Under the pieces are notes generated by a model. It worked only from the letters and a program-made list of their open reading frames with translations, ran no database searches and was not told where the DNA came from. 64,000 nt of DNA from Marinoscillum furvescens DSM 4134 (GTDB lineage: Bacteria; Bacteroidota; Bacteroidia; Cytophagales; Cyclobacteriaceae): assembly GCF_003386095.1 (NCBI RefSeq), contig NZ_QREG01000025.1, forward strand, positions 1 through 64,000, read 5' to 3'. A program made the position numbers and the translations under genes. Within the stretch, counting starts at the first letter, position 1. Every line of letters begins with the position of its first letter. Below are positions 34,437-42,720 of this stretch, one piece after another.

Positions 34437-35264
34437 TTATTGATTCTTGTTATTTTGATCTGCAAAGGTAGTTAATTGTTCGATGCTATCCGCATAAAAT
34501 TTCTCAGCTCTTTTCAGGTACTTGCTATCCGGATATTTATCTACAAATTTTTGGTAGAGGTCTACCGTGTTTTGGTAGCGCTCCTCTTGTTTGGTTCTGA
34601 TACTTACTTCAGCCAAATCAAAAGCTGTTTCTATTGCCAAAAAGGCAATTTCTTCATTAAACTTCGAATCTGGATAGTCGTATTGAAAGTTGTCAAAAGC
34701 GATTAGTGCGGCTTTATAACGTCTTAGCTGATAATAGAGTTTCGCATTGTCATATGCTTTGCGTTCCAGCTTTACCTGCATTTCGTCTATCAGATCATCG
34801 GCTTTTTCAGCATATTCTGAAAAAGGGTACCTGTTCAAAAAGTTTTGCATGGCAGCTATCGCCTCATAAGTACTTGTCTGGTCCAGACTGGATTGCGGAG
34901 ACTGCTTATATAGTGAAAAAGCATACATGTATTGAGCTTCTTCTACATATTCACTGCGGCCATATACTTCTGTAAACAGCTTGAAGTAGTGGGAGCTAAG
35001 GATGTATTGTTTCTGATGAAAATACGCATAGGCGTGACGAAAGTTTGCTAATTCTGCTTCTTCAGTACCCCTGATTATAGGCAGTATTTCTTCTAGCAAA
35101 ACGCCCGCTTTGTAATAATCACCCTCATCATAGTATTCCAGGGCTGCATTGTATTTCACTTTCCAGTCACCACTCTTCTGTATTTTGCGAAACTCTGAAC
35201 AAGCAACGCTTGCGAATGCTATGGTTAAGAGAAGGATGTTTCTAAATGTAATCGTCATGTGCAT
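34437..35264 (-). CDS. bamD: Outer membrane assembly lipoprotein BamD
   Basis: The 275-residue lipoprotein has a lipobox (ASVAC), then five TPR-like repeats: YNAALEYYDEGDYYKAGVLLEEI, FRHAYAYFHQKQYILSSHYFKLF, YMYAFSLYKQSP, AKLYYQLRRYKAALIAFDNF and LYQKFVDKYPDSKYLKRAEKFY. It binds BamA to insert outer membrane proteins. The start is ATG 35264, with ATG 35258 as an alternative. The promoter's -7 element ends 10 bases upstream. First gene of the operon that also carries rpoZ, coaBC, porD, the 72-residue protein and recN. Confidence 0.93.
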   Translation of the reverse strand: MHMTITFRNILLLTIAFASVACSEFRKIQKSGDWKVKYNAALEYYDEGDYYKAGVLLEEILPIIRGTEEAELANFRHAYAYFHQKQYILSSHYFKLFTEVYGRSEYVEEAQYMYAFSLYKQSPQSSLDQTSTYEAIAAMQNFLNRYPFSEYAEKADDLIDEMQVKLERKAYDNAKLYYQLRRYKAALIAFDNFQYDYPDSKFNEEIAFLAIETAFDLAEVSIRTKQEERYQNTVDLYQKFVDKYPDSKYLKRAEKFYADSIEQLTTFADQNNKNQ

Positions 35265-35274
35265 AAATTGGTCG

Positions 35275-35282
35275 CAAACTTA
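35275..35282 (-). promoter_or_regulatory. Promoter -7 element for the bamD operon
   Basis: TAAGTTTG followed by C matches TAnnTTTG on the minus strand. No convincing TTG box lies at the right distance upstream. Transcription would begin only a few bases before ATG 35264, giving a very short or absent leader. Confidence 0.5.
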
Positions 35283-35309
35283 GTGCATTCCATTTTCTAA
35301 TTAAAAAAG

Positions 35310-37040
35310 CTACTCATCATCAGGTTTCAAACCTCTTGACGGTCGATTTATTGCTCTGTTTGGGTTGTTAGTATTGAGCCCGGGTGCTCCTGGAGGCCTC
35401 ATTCCCTTGTTTGGTGTCAAGCTTTTTGCTGGATTAGGTGGAGCTACTTTCGGTTCGTCTTCCTCTTCTGTCAAATCCTCCAGTGCGCCTTTGGCTTTTA
35501 GAATGGCCGCTGTTTTTGGGTCATAGTCAGGGTCTAAATACGGCGCTACATCGTAGAGTGTTGGCCGCTCAGAAGACCGCCAGCTAAAGTTGTCCAGACG
35601 CTGTACCTCAGGTGTAAGCTCATGTGGAGGAATAAACTGAGCCTCTGGTTCGGTATACACTGAGAAACTGGACAGTTTCTGGTCCTGAAACCGAATCTGC
35701 ATGGTCGCACAGAAAATTTTATTCATGCCCATCAGGAGCGAATCCCCTTCTTCCAGTGCAAAATAGAGGATTTCACCATTGCCATTTACGTCTATTTTGT
35801 CGATTTGATTGTCTTCAAAAAACGCCAGCATGTTGCGCCCTTTTATCTGGTTGTAGTTGCCTATGGAGTCTTCAGAGATTAGGAACGAATTTGTACGCAA
35901 ATTCATTCGCTTAATTTCGTCTTCACTTACTTCCAGTGAAATGGTGTCCCCAGTGATTTGGTTGCTGTTGTTCCACATTACCGGGTCCTTATAAAAGTAG
36001 ATGATGGAGTCCTGGTTGAAATATGCCATGCTGTCCGCAATGCCCTGAAGTCCTTCTTTGTAGACTTTAATGTCGTGATAAGCCAGTATGCGTTTGGCTG
36101 AGTCATATTTGCTTTCGATAGCCACCAGGGTATCTGCAGCCAGGTAAAATGTGTCTGCTTCCAGGATTCTTTTCATCAAAGGGTTACCATACACCTTGCT
36201 TATCCCATTGCGTCGATCATAGTAGCCTTCATCTCCGGTGATGATCACATCTTCGTCTTTGGCGCGTAGCACCACATTAGAGATGGCTTTGTAGTATTTT
36301 TCGGCTTCATCGAAAAACAGCTCATCTCCTTCGAGGTAATAATCTTCTGTTTCTACGTTACCTTCAATAAACTCCGATTCGTCTACGACCGTGCGAAACT
36401 CACCGCCTTGAGCATGCAGGGTGGTGCCGTCTTCGGTAGTGATTTTGGTAGGCCCAAAGGTGTAGGCCACTTTGGTGATCGTATTGTACCGAAGGGTATC
36501 CGTATAGAGGGTGAAATCGGGTGCAGTTAAGACCACATCAGTGTAAAACTGCGCATAATCGTCTAAGGAAAAATAGTATCCCACTTCACTGGTGAGTACG
36601 TTGGTGGTATCGATGAGTTTTCCTGAGTTGAAATAGTGGGCAATCTCAGCATCTAGGTCGTAATCTAAAAAATCAGTGTAGAGCTCTCGCTCTCCTTCAC
36701 GATACACTACATCCTCACGAAGTTTGGCCATGCGCTGATCTCCTTCGTAGTTGAGCTTTTTTGAGGTGATCACTATGGAATCATCAACAATGCGCACATT
36801 GCCTGACGCTTCCATTACGTTGCGCTTGCGGTAAAAGTAGGAGGTGTCGCAGTATACCGTGGTGCTCTTCTGCGTAAAGATTACATTGCCAGTAAGCTTA
36901 CGATAGTTTTCGCCATTTTTTCTACCATATTCCAGTTCGTCGGCTTTGTATTTGATGCGTTCGTTGGACTGACCCCAGGCATCTGGTGTCAGTAGAAAAA
37001 GGACGATCAGGAATGTATAATATTGCAGTATCTTGAGCAT
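35310..37040 (-). CDS. OstA/LptA-like periplasmic protein
   Basis: The 576-residue protein has a signal peptide (MLKILQYYTFLIVLFLLTPDAWGQ) and a chain of OstA-type beta repeats: RIKYKADELEYGRKNGENYRKLTGNVIF, VMEASGNVRIVDDSIVITSKKLNYEGD, then many similar strands to about 400. The C-terminus is proline-rich and low-complexity. LptA/OstA domains form a slide that carries lipopolysaccharide to the outer membrane; this protein is much longer than E. coli LptA (185 residues) and resembles the large OstA proteins of Bacteroidota. It stands 45 bases downstream of bamD's upstream region and is divergent from tilS. Confidence 0.85.
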   Translation of the reverse strand: MLKILQYYTFLIVLFLLTPDAWGQSNERIKYKADELEYGRKNGENYRKLTGNVIFTQKSTTVYCDTSYFYRKRNVMEASGNVRIVDDSIVITSKKLNYEGDQRMAKLREDVVYREGERELYTDFLDYDLDAEIAHYFNSGKLIDTTNVLTSEVGYYFSLDDYAQFYTDVVLTAPDFTLYTDTLRYNTITKVAYTFGPTKITTEDGTTLHAQGGEFRTVVDESEFIEGNVETEDYYLEGDELFFDEAEKYYKAISNVVLRAKDEDVIITGDEGYYDRRNGISKVYGNPLMKRILEADTFYLAADTLVAIESKYDSAKRILAYHDIKVYKEGLQGIADSMAYFNQDSIIYFYKDPVMWNNSNQITGDTISLEVSEDEIKRMNLRTNSFLISEDSIGNYNQIKGRNMLAFFEDNQIDKIDVNGNGEILYFALEEGDSLLMGMNKIFCATMQIRFQDQKLSSFSVYTEPEAQFIPPHELTPEVQRLDNFSWRSSERPTLYDVAPYLDPDYDPKTAAILKAKGALEDLTEEEDEPKVAPPNPAKSLTPNKGMRPPGAPGLNTNNPNRAINRPSRGLKPDDE

Positions 37041-37047
37041 GAGCGTG

Positions 37048-37055
37048 CAAAGCTA
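37048..37055 (-). promoter_or_regulatory. Promoter -7 element for the OstA-like gene
   Basis: TAGCTTTG followed by C fits TAnnTTTG; its last base is 7 bases before the ATG at 37040. The mRNA would be nearly leaderless. A clear TTG box is missing. Confidence 0.45.
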
Positions 37056-37085
37056 ATAACTCTAAACGATTGGAAACCTACGAAG

Positions 37086-38408
37086 ATGATGTACGAGGCA
37101 TTTTTAACATTTATTAAAGCACATCAGATGCCAATAGAAGACCAGAAAATATTACTGGCTGTAAGTGGAGGTGCGGACTCTATGGTGATGGCTCATTTGT
37201 TTCTTCAGCAGGATATAGCGTTTGGTGTTGCGCATGTCAATTATGGTTTGAGGGGGGAGGACTCCCATGGAGACGAAGCGTTGGTGAGCAGCTGGTGTGC
37301 GGATCACAACATATCGTGTCACATACACCAGGTGGAACCAGAGGCCTTTCTTAGGGGAGATTCTACTCAGATGATCGCTAGAGATATACGCTATAGTTTT
37401 TTTGAAAAACTACAGCATGAATGTGGCTATAACGTGGTAGCCACAGCTCATAATGCTAACGATAACCTGGAAACAGTGCTTTTGAATTTGACCAAAGGCA
37501 CAGGAATTCGCGGGTTGGTAGGAATTGCTCCAGTGAAAGGTCATGTCATTCGTCCCCTTCTTTTTGCTACCAAACAAGAGGTCTATGCATACGCAAAAAA
37601 GGAAGGATTGTCGTGGCGAGAAGATAAGAGTAACCAAAAAAATGACTACCAAAGAAATTTGATTCGCAATGAGGTAGTGCCTCTGTTGAAGCAAATAAAC
37701 CCATCGCTAGAACAGACCTTTGGCCAAACGTGGGAGCGTCTGGTTGGATGTGCTGAAATTGTGAAGGGAGACGCAGACCGTTTTCCCATCGAAATGGACG
37801 GCAATCAACACAAGCTGGATGTTTCCTGGGTTCGCAATGATGCGGCATCAGGAGTGAGGCTATCAGAGTTGTTGCGTGTGTATGGTTTCTCGTATACTGA
37901 TATTACTGACCTTAAAAGGAGTATTATAGCCAACCACAGTGGAAAGATGTTTATGAGTGCTACGCATGTAATCAACCTGGATCGACAGGTTCTGCTCATC
38001 AGTAAAAAAGGCGATCAGGACCTTCAAAAAACCATGATAGCAGACAGTACCGGGATTTATAAATGTGGAAAGGTAAGTTTTAAGGTTTCGACCGAAAGCG
38101 GCAATGACCTCCCCATTCACATTCCACCACAGGTAGGTTATTTTGATTTACACAAGGTGAGTTTTCCATTGGAAGTGAGCCCATGGGCAACCGGAGACTC
38201 CTTTCGGCCGCTGGGCATGAAGGGCAAAAAAAAGGTCAGCGATTTTATGATTGATACCAAAATTCCCGTAACATTGAAACGTGAGGTGTTGACCATGAAA
38301 AGCGCTGGAGAAATCATGTGGATAGTAGGTCACCGAACGGATGACCGGTTTAAGGTTACCTCACAAACAAGGACAATGCTCAGAATAGAAGTGACCCCCG
38401 ATGCTTAA
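37086..38408 (+). CDS. tilS: tRNA(Ile)-lysidine synthase
   Basis: The roughly 440-residue enzyme modifies the CAU anticodon of an isoleucine tRNA, using ATP and lysine. It has the PP-loop LLAVSGGADSMVMAH, HVNYGLRGEDS, ATAHNANDNLETVLLNLTKGTGIRGLVG and the C-terminal TilS domain with WATGDSFRPLGMKGKKKVSDFMIDTKIP. I chose ATG 37086; the frame is open to a TTG at 37023, but that part would overlap the start of the opposite gene. It overlaps the next gene by 8 bases. Confidence 0.94.
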   Translation: MMYEAFLTFIKAHQMPIEDQKILLAVSGGADSMVMAHLFLQQDIAFGVAHVNYGLRGEDSHGDEALVSSWCADHNISCHIHQVEPEAFLRGDSTQMIARDIRYSFFEKLQHECGYNVVATAHNANDNLETVLLNLTKGTGIRGLVGIAPVKGHVIRPLLFATKQEVYAYAKKEGLSWREDKSNQKNDYQRNLIRNEVVPLLKQINPSLEQTFGQTWERLVGCAEIVKGDADRFPIEMDGNQHKLDVSWVRNDAASGVRLSELLRVYGFSYTDITDLKRSIIANHSGKMFMSATHVINLDRQVLLISKKGDQDLQKTMIADSTGIYKCGKVSFKVSTESGNDLPIHIPPQVGYFDLHKVSFPLEVSPWATGDSFRPLGMKGKKKVSDFMIDTKIPVTLKREVLTMKSAGEIMWIVGHRTDDRFKVTSQTRTMLRIEVTPDA

Positions 38409-38928
38409 GATTTTTAGAAAGAAATATTCACCGGAAGAGCAGAAGTTTTTTTCTTTTCTGAGAAAAAACCGGCTCTTTGAAAACCTGACTGATGAGGAGC
38501 TCTCACAGTTTACGCCTTACCTGTACCTCAGAAAGTATAAAGGTAATGAAGTGGTGTTTTTTACAGGCGATCCTAGTCAAGCGGTCTATATCATCAAGTC
38601 TGGAATCGTTTCATTGAATCTGGACATAGGCGAAGGGTTTGAAAAGCTGATGACCATGCGTTCGGGGAAGCTGTTTGGTGACAATGCCTTGCTGGAGCGC
38701 ACCAAGCGGATTTATACGGCCATCGTGATTACGGATGAGTGCGAGCTTTATGTACTCCCCAAAGCCAATCTTACAGAGGTGATGAATGACCATGCCAGCA
38801 TCCGAGCCAAGTTGATGACAGCTTTTGGAGAGATGTACAATGAATATATGAGTAACCTGTTTCAGACCTACAAGTCATCGTTAGGCTTTTTTGATCTGGG
38901 TACTGTCTACAGTGACCTCAAGCTTTGA
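38401..38928 (+). CDS. Cyclic nucleotide-binding domain protein without DNA-binding domain
   Basis: The 175-residue protein is a single CRP-type beta-roll: LFENLTDEELSQFTPYLYLRKYKGNEVVFFTGDPSQAVYIIKSGIVSL, then MRSGKLFGDNALLERTKRIYTAIVITDECELYVLPK and a long C-helix (residues 128-160). No helix-turn-helix follows, so it is not a typical transcription factor. The phosphate-binding cassette reads FGDNALLERTKR, with Arg near the usual place but Asp-Asn where F-G-E-x-A-L is common. It overlaps tilS by 8 bases and is probably translated with it. Confidence 0.75.
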   Translation: MLKIFRKKYSPEEQKFFSFLRKNRLFENLTDEELSQFTPYLYLRKYKGNEVVFFTGDPSQAVYIIKSGIVSLNLDIGEGFEKLMTMRSGKLFGDNALLERTKRIYTAIVITDECELYVLPKANLTEVMNDHASIRAKLMTAFGEMYNEYMSNLFQTYKSSLGFFDLGTVYSDLKL

Positions 38929-38939
38929 GCGTGCAATCC

Positions 38940-38970
38940 TTTGCAATTCGCCGTTTGGGTAGTAGTTTTG
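38940..38970 (+). promoter_or_regulatory. Promoter of mdh
   Basis: TTTG (38940-38943), exactly 19 bases, and TAGTTTTG (38963-38970) match the Bacteroidota consensus completely. Transcription should begin near 38976, about 35 bases upstream of the ATG at 39011. Confidence 0.8.
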
Positions 38971-39010
38971 GCGCGTCATTAATTTCTCATCTCATAAACT
39001 TTATATAGAC

Positions 39011-39931
39011 ATGAAAGTAACCGTGGTAGGCGCAGGCGCAGTAGGTGCTAGCTGTGCTGAATACATTGCGATTAAAGATTTTGCTTCAGAAGTTGTGTTG
39101 ATTGACATCAAAGAAGGTTTTGCGGAAGGTAAGGCTATGGATTTGATGCAAACAGCTTCATTGAATGGTTTTGATACCAAGATAACTGGTACTACCAACG
39201 ATTACACAAAAACTGCTGACAGTGACATTGCGGTGATTACTTCTGGTATCCCAAGAAAACCGGGTATGACGCGTGAGGAGCTGATCTCTACCAATGCAGG
39301 TATTGTAAAGTCTGTGGCTGAGAATTTGATCAAGCATTCTCCTAATGTAATCATTATCGTGGTTTCTAATCCTATGGATACCATGACGTACCTGGCTCAC
39401 CAGGCTACTGGTCTTCCCAAAAACCGTATCATCGGTATGGGTGGTGCGCTTGACTCTGCTCGTTTCAAGTACCGACTGGCTGAGGCACTAGAGTGCCCTG
39501 CATCTGATGTAGACGGTATGGTGATCGGTGGACATAGTGATACTGGAATGATTCCACTTACCCGACTAGCTACACGAAATAGTGTGCCTGTTTCTAAGTT
39601 TTTGAGTCAGGAAAAACTGGACTATGTGCGTGACGAAACAAAAGTAGGTGGTGCTACACTCACTAAGCTTCTGGGCACTTCAGCATGGTATGCTCCTGGT
39701 GCTGCAGTATCAGCTATGGTTCAGGCTATTGCTTGTGATACCAAGAAAATGTTCCCTTGTTCTTGCCTGCTAGAGGGAGAATATGGCTTGAGCGATATTT
39801 CTATTGGAGTACCTGCTATCATTGGCAAAAATGGTATTGAGCAGATTGTAGAAATAGAACTGGACGATGCTGAAAAAGCTAAGTTGGAAGAGAGTGCCGC
39901 TGCAGTGCGTAAAACCAATGGGTTGCTTTAA
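39011..39931 (+). CDS. mdh: Malate dehydrogenase
   Basis: The 306-residue enzyme interconverts malate and oxaloacetate with NAD in the TCA cycle. It has the Rossmann loop VVGAGAVGASCAEYIA, the NAD-binding Asp in VVLIDIKEGFAEGKAMDL, SGIPRKPGMTREELISTNAGIV for substrate binding, and the catalytic His in IGGHSDTGMIPLTR. It is of the lactate-dehydrogenase-like class found in Bacteroidota and Chlorobi. A perfect promoter precedes it and a terminator follows, so it is a single-gene unit. Confidence 0.95.
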   Translation: MKVTVVGAGAVGASCAEYIAIKDFASEVVLIDIKEGFAEGKAMDLMQTASLNGFDTKITGTTNDYTKTADSDIAVITSGIPRKPGMTREELISTNAGIVKSVAENLIKHSPNVIIIVVSNPMDTMTYLAHQATGLPKNRIIGMGGALDSARFKYRLAEALECPASDVDGMVIGGHSDTGMIPLTRLATRNSVPVSKFLSQEKLDYVRDETKVGGATLTKLLGTSAWYAPGAAVSAMVQAIACDTKKMFPCSCLLEGEYGLSDISIGVPAIIGKNGIEQIVEIELDDAEKAKLEESAAAVRKTNGLL

Positions 39932-39960
39932 GCAGCAATCAAAAATATAAGATAAATTCA

Positions 39961-39983
39961 AAAGCCGGCTCTGCCGGCTTTTG
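39961..39983 (+). terminator. Terminator of mdh
   Basis: Perfect 10-base arms (39961-39970 and 39974-39983) with a 3-base loop and a short T run, 29 bases past the mdh stop codon. Confidence 0.85.
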
Positions 39984-40126
39984 TCATTTTACAGGCATGG
40001 CATTTGGCATCTATTCATAAAATTCATCTAACGAATGGCATGCACGTTTGTGTTTTGCAGTGCTACTATCGTATTTTGTGACTCGATCGCAAAAACCGAC
40101 CAAAAGTTCGCTTTTAGAAAAAAACC

Positions 40127-42232
40127 ATGATAGAAAAATACGACCAACTCATACAGCAAAGTGACCTCATTAGTAGAGATCTGAGCTGGCTACATTTTAA
40201 CTACCGGGTGCTGGACCAGTCTATGCGGGAAGGAAGGAGCCTGCCAGACAAACTGAAGTTTGTTGCCATTACAGCTTCCAATGCCGATGAGTTTTTCATG
40301 ATCAGAGTAGGAAGTTTGTACAACTATCTGGATTATGGGAAAGATCGTATTGACTACTCTGGGCTAAGGGCTGTGCCTTTTAAGCGGAAATTGTTGCATG
40401 ACTACAAGGAATTTGCCAAGGTTCAGCACGAGCATTTCACCCAATCGTTGGTTCCTGAGTTTTCAAGTCATGGTTTTCAGGTACTTGCTTTTGATAAGCT
40501 CCAAAAACGTGAACGCGAACGCGCTAGCAACTACTTCCATAAGATCGTATTTCCAATGCTCACCCCGATGGTGTATGATAGCTATCATACTTTTCCCATC
40601 CTGATGAACAATATTTTGATATTCGGGGTGGTCACAAAAACCCAGGAAAAGAAGGAAAAGAAAAAGATGTCTTTCATCCAGATACCTCAAAACCTGCCGA
40701 GGTTTTATGAGATGGAGCGAAAGGACAAAGTGATCTTTGTGCCCATTGAGGAGATTGTTCGGGAGCATATCAACGTGATTTTTAAGAATGTTGAAATCAT
40801 TTCTGCTACACTATTTAGAGTGACACGAAATGGTGATTTTACGCTGGAAGAATCTGAAGATGCAGAGGCCAACTTCATTGAGGAGATGAAGAAAAAACTC
40901 AAAACCCGTAAAACGGGAAGGGTGGTCCGACTGGAAGTAGAGGCTAATTATGATAAGTGGCTGCTGAAGCAACTAAAAGCCAAGTATGAGATAGAAGATG
41001 ATAACCTGATAGAAGTGCCCAAAGGGGCGCTGATGGACTATACTGGCTTGTGGCAAATCGTAAAACATGAAGACCTACAGGACATAAGCAAGGACAGCCC
41101 AAAACCTGTGCCGCCCATCAGCATGGCCGAGTATGAGGATCAGGATATGTTTAAGATCCTAAAGGATAGAGATATATTACTGCATCACCCATACAACAGC
41201 ATTGACCCGCTATTAGATCTACTGGATCAGGCTGCAGAAGATCCCAATGTACTTTCGATCAAGCTGACGATTTATCGGTTGGCAAAAAATTCGAGGGTGG
41301 TCAATGCGCTGTTGAATGCCGCAGAGAATGGAAAGCACGTATCAGTTCTTTTTGAAGTGAAAGCGCGTTTTGATGAGGAAAATAACATGAAAGAAGCGCA
41401 GCGACTACAAAAAGCAGGCTGTTTTGTTATCTACGGTGTGGGAATGCTCAAGACCCATACGAAGTTGCTGCTTATTGTACGTAGAGAAGGCGAAAAAGTA
41501 CGGCGATTCGTGCACATGTCTAGTGGCAACTACAATGAAGATACCTCAAGACTCTACACCGATATTGGTTTGTTGAGCTCAGACGAGGGGTATGCCAATG
41601 ATGTTCAGGAGTTTTTCAATGTAATTACGGGTCACTCCATACCGGACAAATATGAAAACCTGATCACAGCTCCATCAGAGATGCGTACACGTCTCATCGA
41701 GCTCATCGGCAGGGAAGAAGCCAATGCCAGAGAAGGAAAATCTTCCGGTATTGTAATTAAGATTAATTCTTTACAGGATAGTGATACCATCATGGCGCTA
41801 TATGCAGCTTCGCGTGCTGGAGTGCCTATTCATTTGATAGTGAGGGGTATTTGTTGTCTGCGACCTGGTCGAGAAGGACTTAGTGAAAATATCACCGTTC
41901 GCTCTATTGTGGGCGAGTATCTGGAGCACAGCCGTATTTTTTACTTCCACAACGAAGGCAAACCACTGGTCTATAGCGGAAGTGCCGACATGATGGTGCG
42001 TTCGTTTGAGCGTAGGTTGGAGTCGCTGTTTCTCATAAAAGATCCACTGCTAGAGCAGCAGGCAGTCAATATATTGGCTTACAATCTGCGAGACAATGTA
42101 AACGCTTATGAAATGAATGAGGATGGCTCCTTCACAGCTGTAACACCTGGAGAACGGCCTCCTTTTAACATCCACAAAGAGTTTTATAAAGTAAAGCGTG
42201 AAAGCGTAATGGCTGCCAAACTTATAAATTAA
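40127..42232 (+). CDS. ppk1: Polyphosphate kinase 1
   Basis: The 701-residue enzyme makes inorganic polyphosphate from ATP. It begins with LISRDLSWLHFNYRVLDQS (PPK N-domain), then the middle domain, and has the C-terminal phospholipase-D-like halves with KTHTKLLLIVRR (the autophosphorylated His region) and YLEHSRIFYFHNEG. Length is normal. No ppx gene is next to it. A single-base overlap (TAATG) links it to the DUF985 gene. Confidence 0.95.
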   Translation: MIEKYDQLIQQSDLISRDLSWLHFNYRVLDQSMREGRSLPDKLKFVAITASNADEFFMIRVGSLYNYLDYGKDRIDYSGLRAVPFKRKLLHDYKEFAKVQHEHFTQSLVPEFSSHGFQVLAFDKLQKRERERASNYFHKIVFPMLTPMVYDSYHTFPILMNNILIFGVVTKTQEKKEKKKMSFIQIPQNLPRFYEMERKDKVIFVPIEEIVREHINVIFKNVEIISATLFRVTRNGDFTLEESEDAEANFIEEMKKKLKTRKTGRVVRLEVEANYDKWLLKQLKAKYEIEDDNLIEVPKGALMDYTGLWQIVKHEDLQDISKDSPKPVPPISMAEYEDQDMFKILKDRDILLHHPYNSIDPLLDLLDQAAEDPNVLSIKLTIYRLAKNSRVVNALLNAAENGKHVSVLFEVKARFDEENNMKEAQRLQKAGCFVIYGVGMLKTHTKLLLIVRREGEKVRRFVHMSSGNYNEDTSRLYTDIGLLSSDEGYANDVQEFFNVITGHSIPDKYENLITAPSEMRTRLIELIGREEANAREGKSSGIVIKINSLQDSDTIMALYAASRAGVPIHLIVRGICCLRPGREGLSENITVRSIVGEYLEHSRIFYFHNEGKPLVYSGSADMMVRSFERRLESLFLIKDPLLEQQAVNILAYNLRDNVNAYEMNEDGSFTAVTPGERPPFNIHKEFYKVKRESVMAAKLIN

Positions 42233-42720
42233 TGCAAGCGGAAGACTGGATACAACACCTGGAAATGGAAGCCCACCCAGAAGGTGGCTACTTTAAAGAA
42301 GTCTATAGAAACCCCAATACCATCCAAATCATGCAAGGGGGCGGTACTCGCAACCTGAGTACTTCGATTTATTTTTTACTCAAAAGCGGGCAAAAGTCCC
42401 ATTTTCATCAGTTGGAATCGGATGAGCTGTGGTACTATCATGTTGGCAGTAGTGTTACGGTACACATACTGGACCATGGCCAATACCGTCAGGAAACCCT
42501 GGGGCCGAATGTCTCACAGGGTGAGCAGCTGCAGCTGGTCATTCCGCGCCATGCGGTATTTGCCGCTGAGGTGACCTCCGCGGATTCGTTTACCCTCATG
42601 GGGTGTATGGTAAATCCCGGTTTTGATTTTAAAGATTTTCGGATGCCAGGTGCAGAATCGCTAAAGAGGGAATATCCCCAATACGCTGACCTCATTGAAT
42701 CGTTTACACTAGCGGAGTAA
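42232..42720 (+). CDS. DUF985 family cupin
   Basis: The 162-residue protein matches DUF985: HPEGGYFKEVYRN near the N-terminus, LSTSIYFLLKSGQKSHFHQLESDELWYYHVGSSVTVHILD (the cupin metal site with H-x-H and E) and VNPGFDFKDFRM. The family has a cupin fold with unproven chemistry. It shares a one-base overlap with ppk1, so the two are probably cotranscribed. Its 3' end overlaps the opposite-strand esterase gene by 12 bases. Confidence 0.88.
   Translation: MQAEDWIQHLEMEAHPEGGYFKEVYRNPNTIQIMQGGGTRNLSTSIYFLLKSGQKSHFHQLESDELWYYHVGSSVTVHILDHGQYRQETLGPNVSQGEQLQLVIPRHAVFAAEVTSADSFTLMGCMVNPGFDFKDFRMPGAESLKREYPQYADLIESFTLAE

Noticed and set aside
37023-37085. TTG-started extension of tilS
   Set aside because: It overlaps the opposite gene's start and its promoter.
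40030-40126. Possible promoter before ppk1 (TATTTTG)
   Set aside because: The element is one base short and the spacing to a TTG box (21 bases) is poor.
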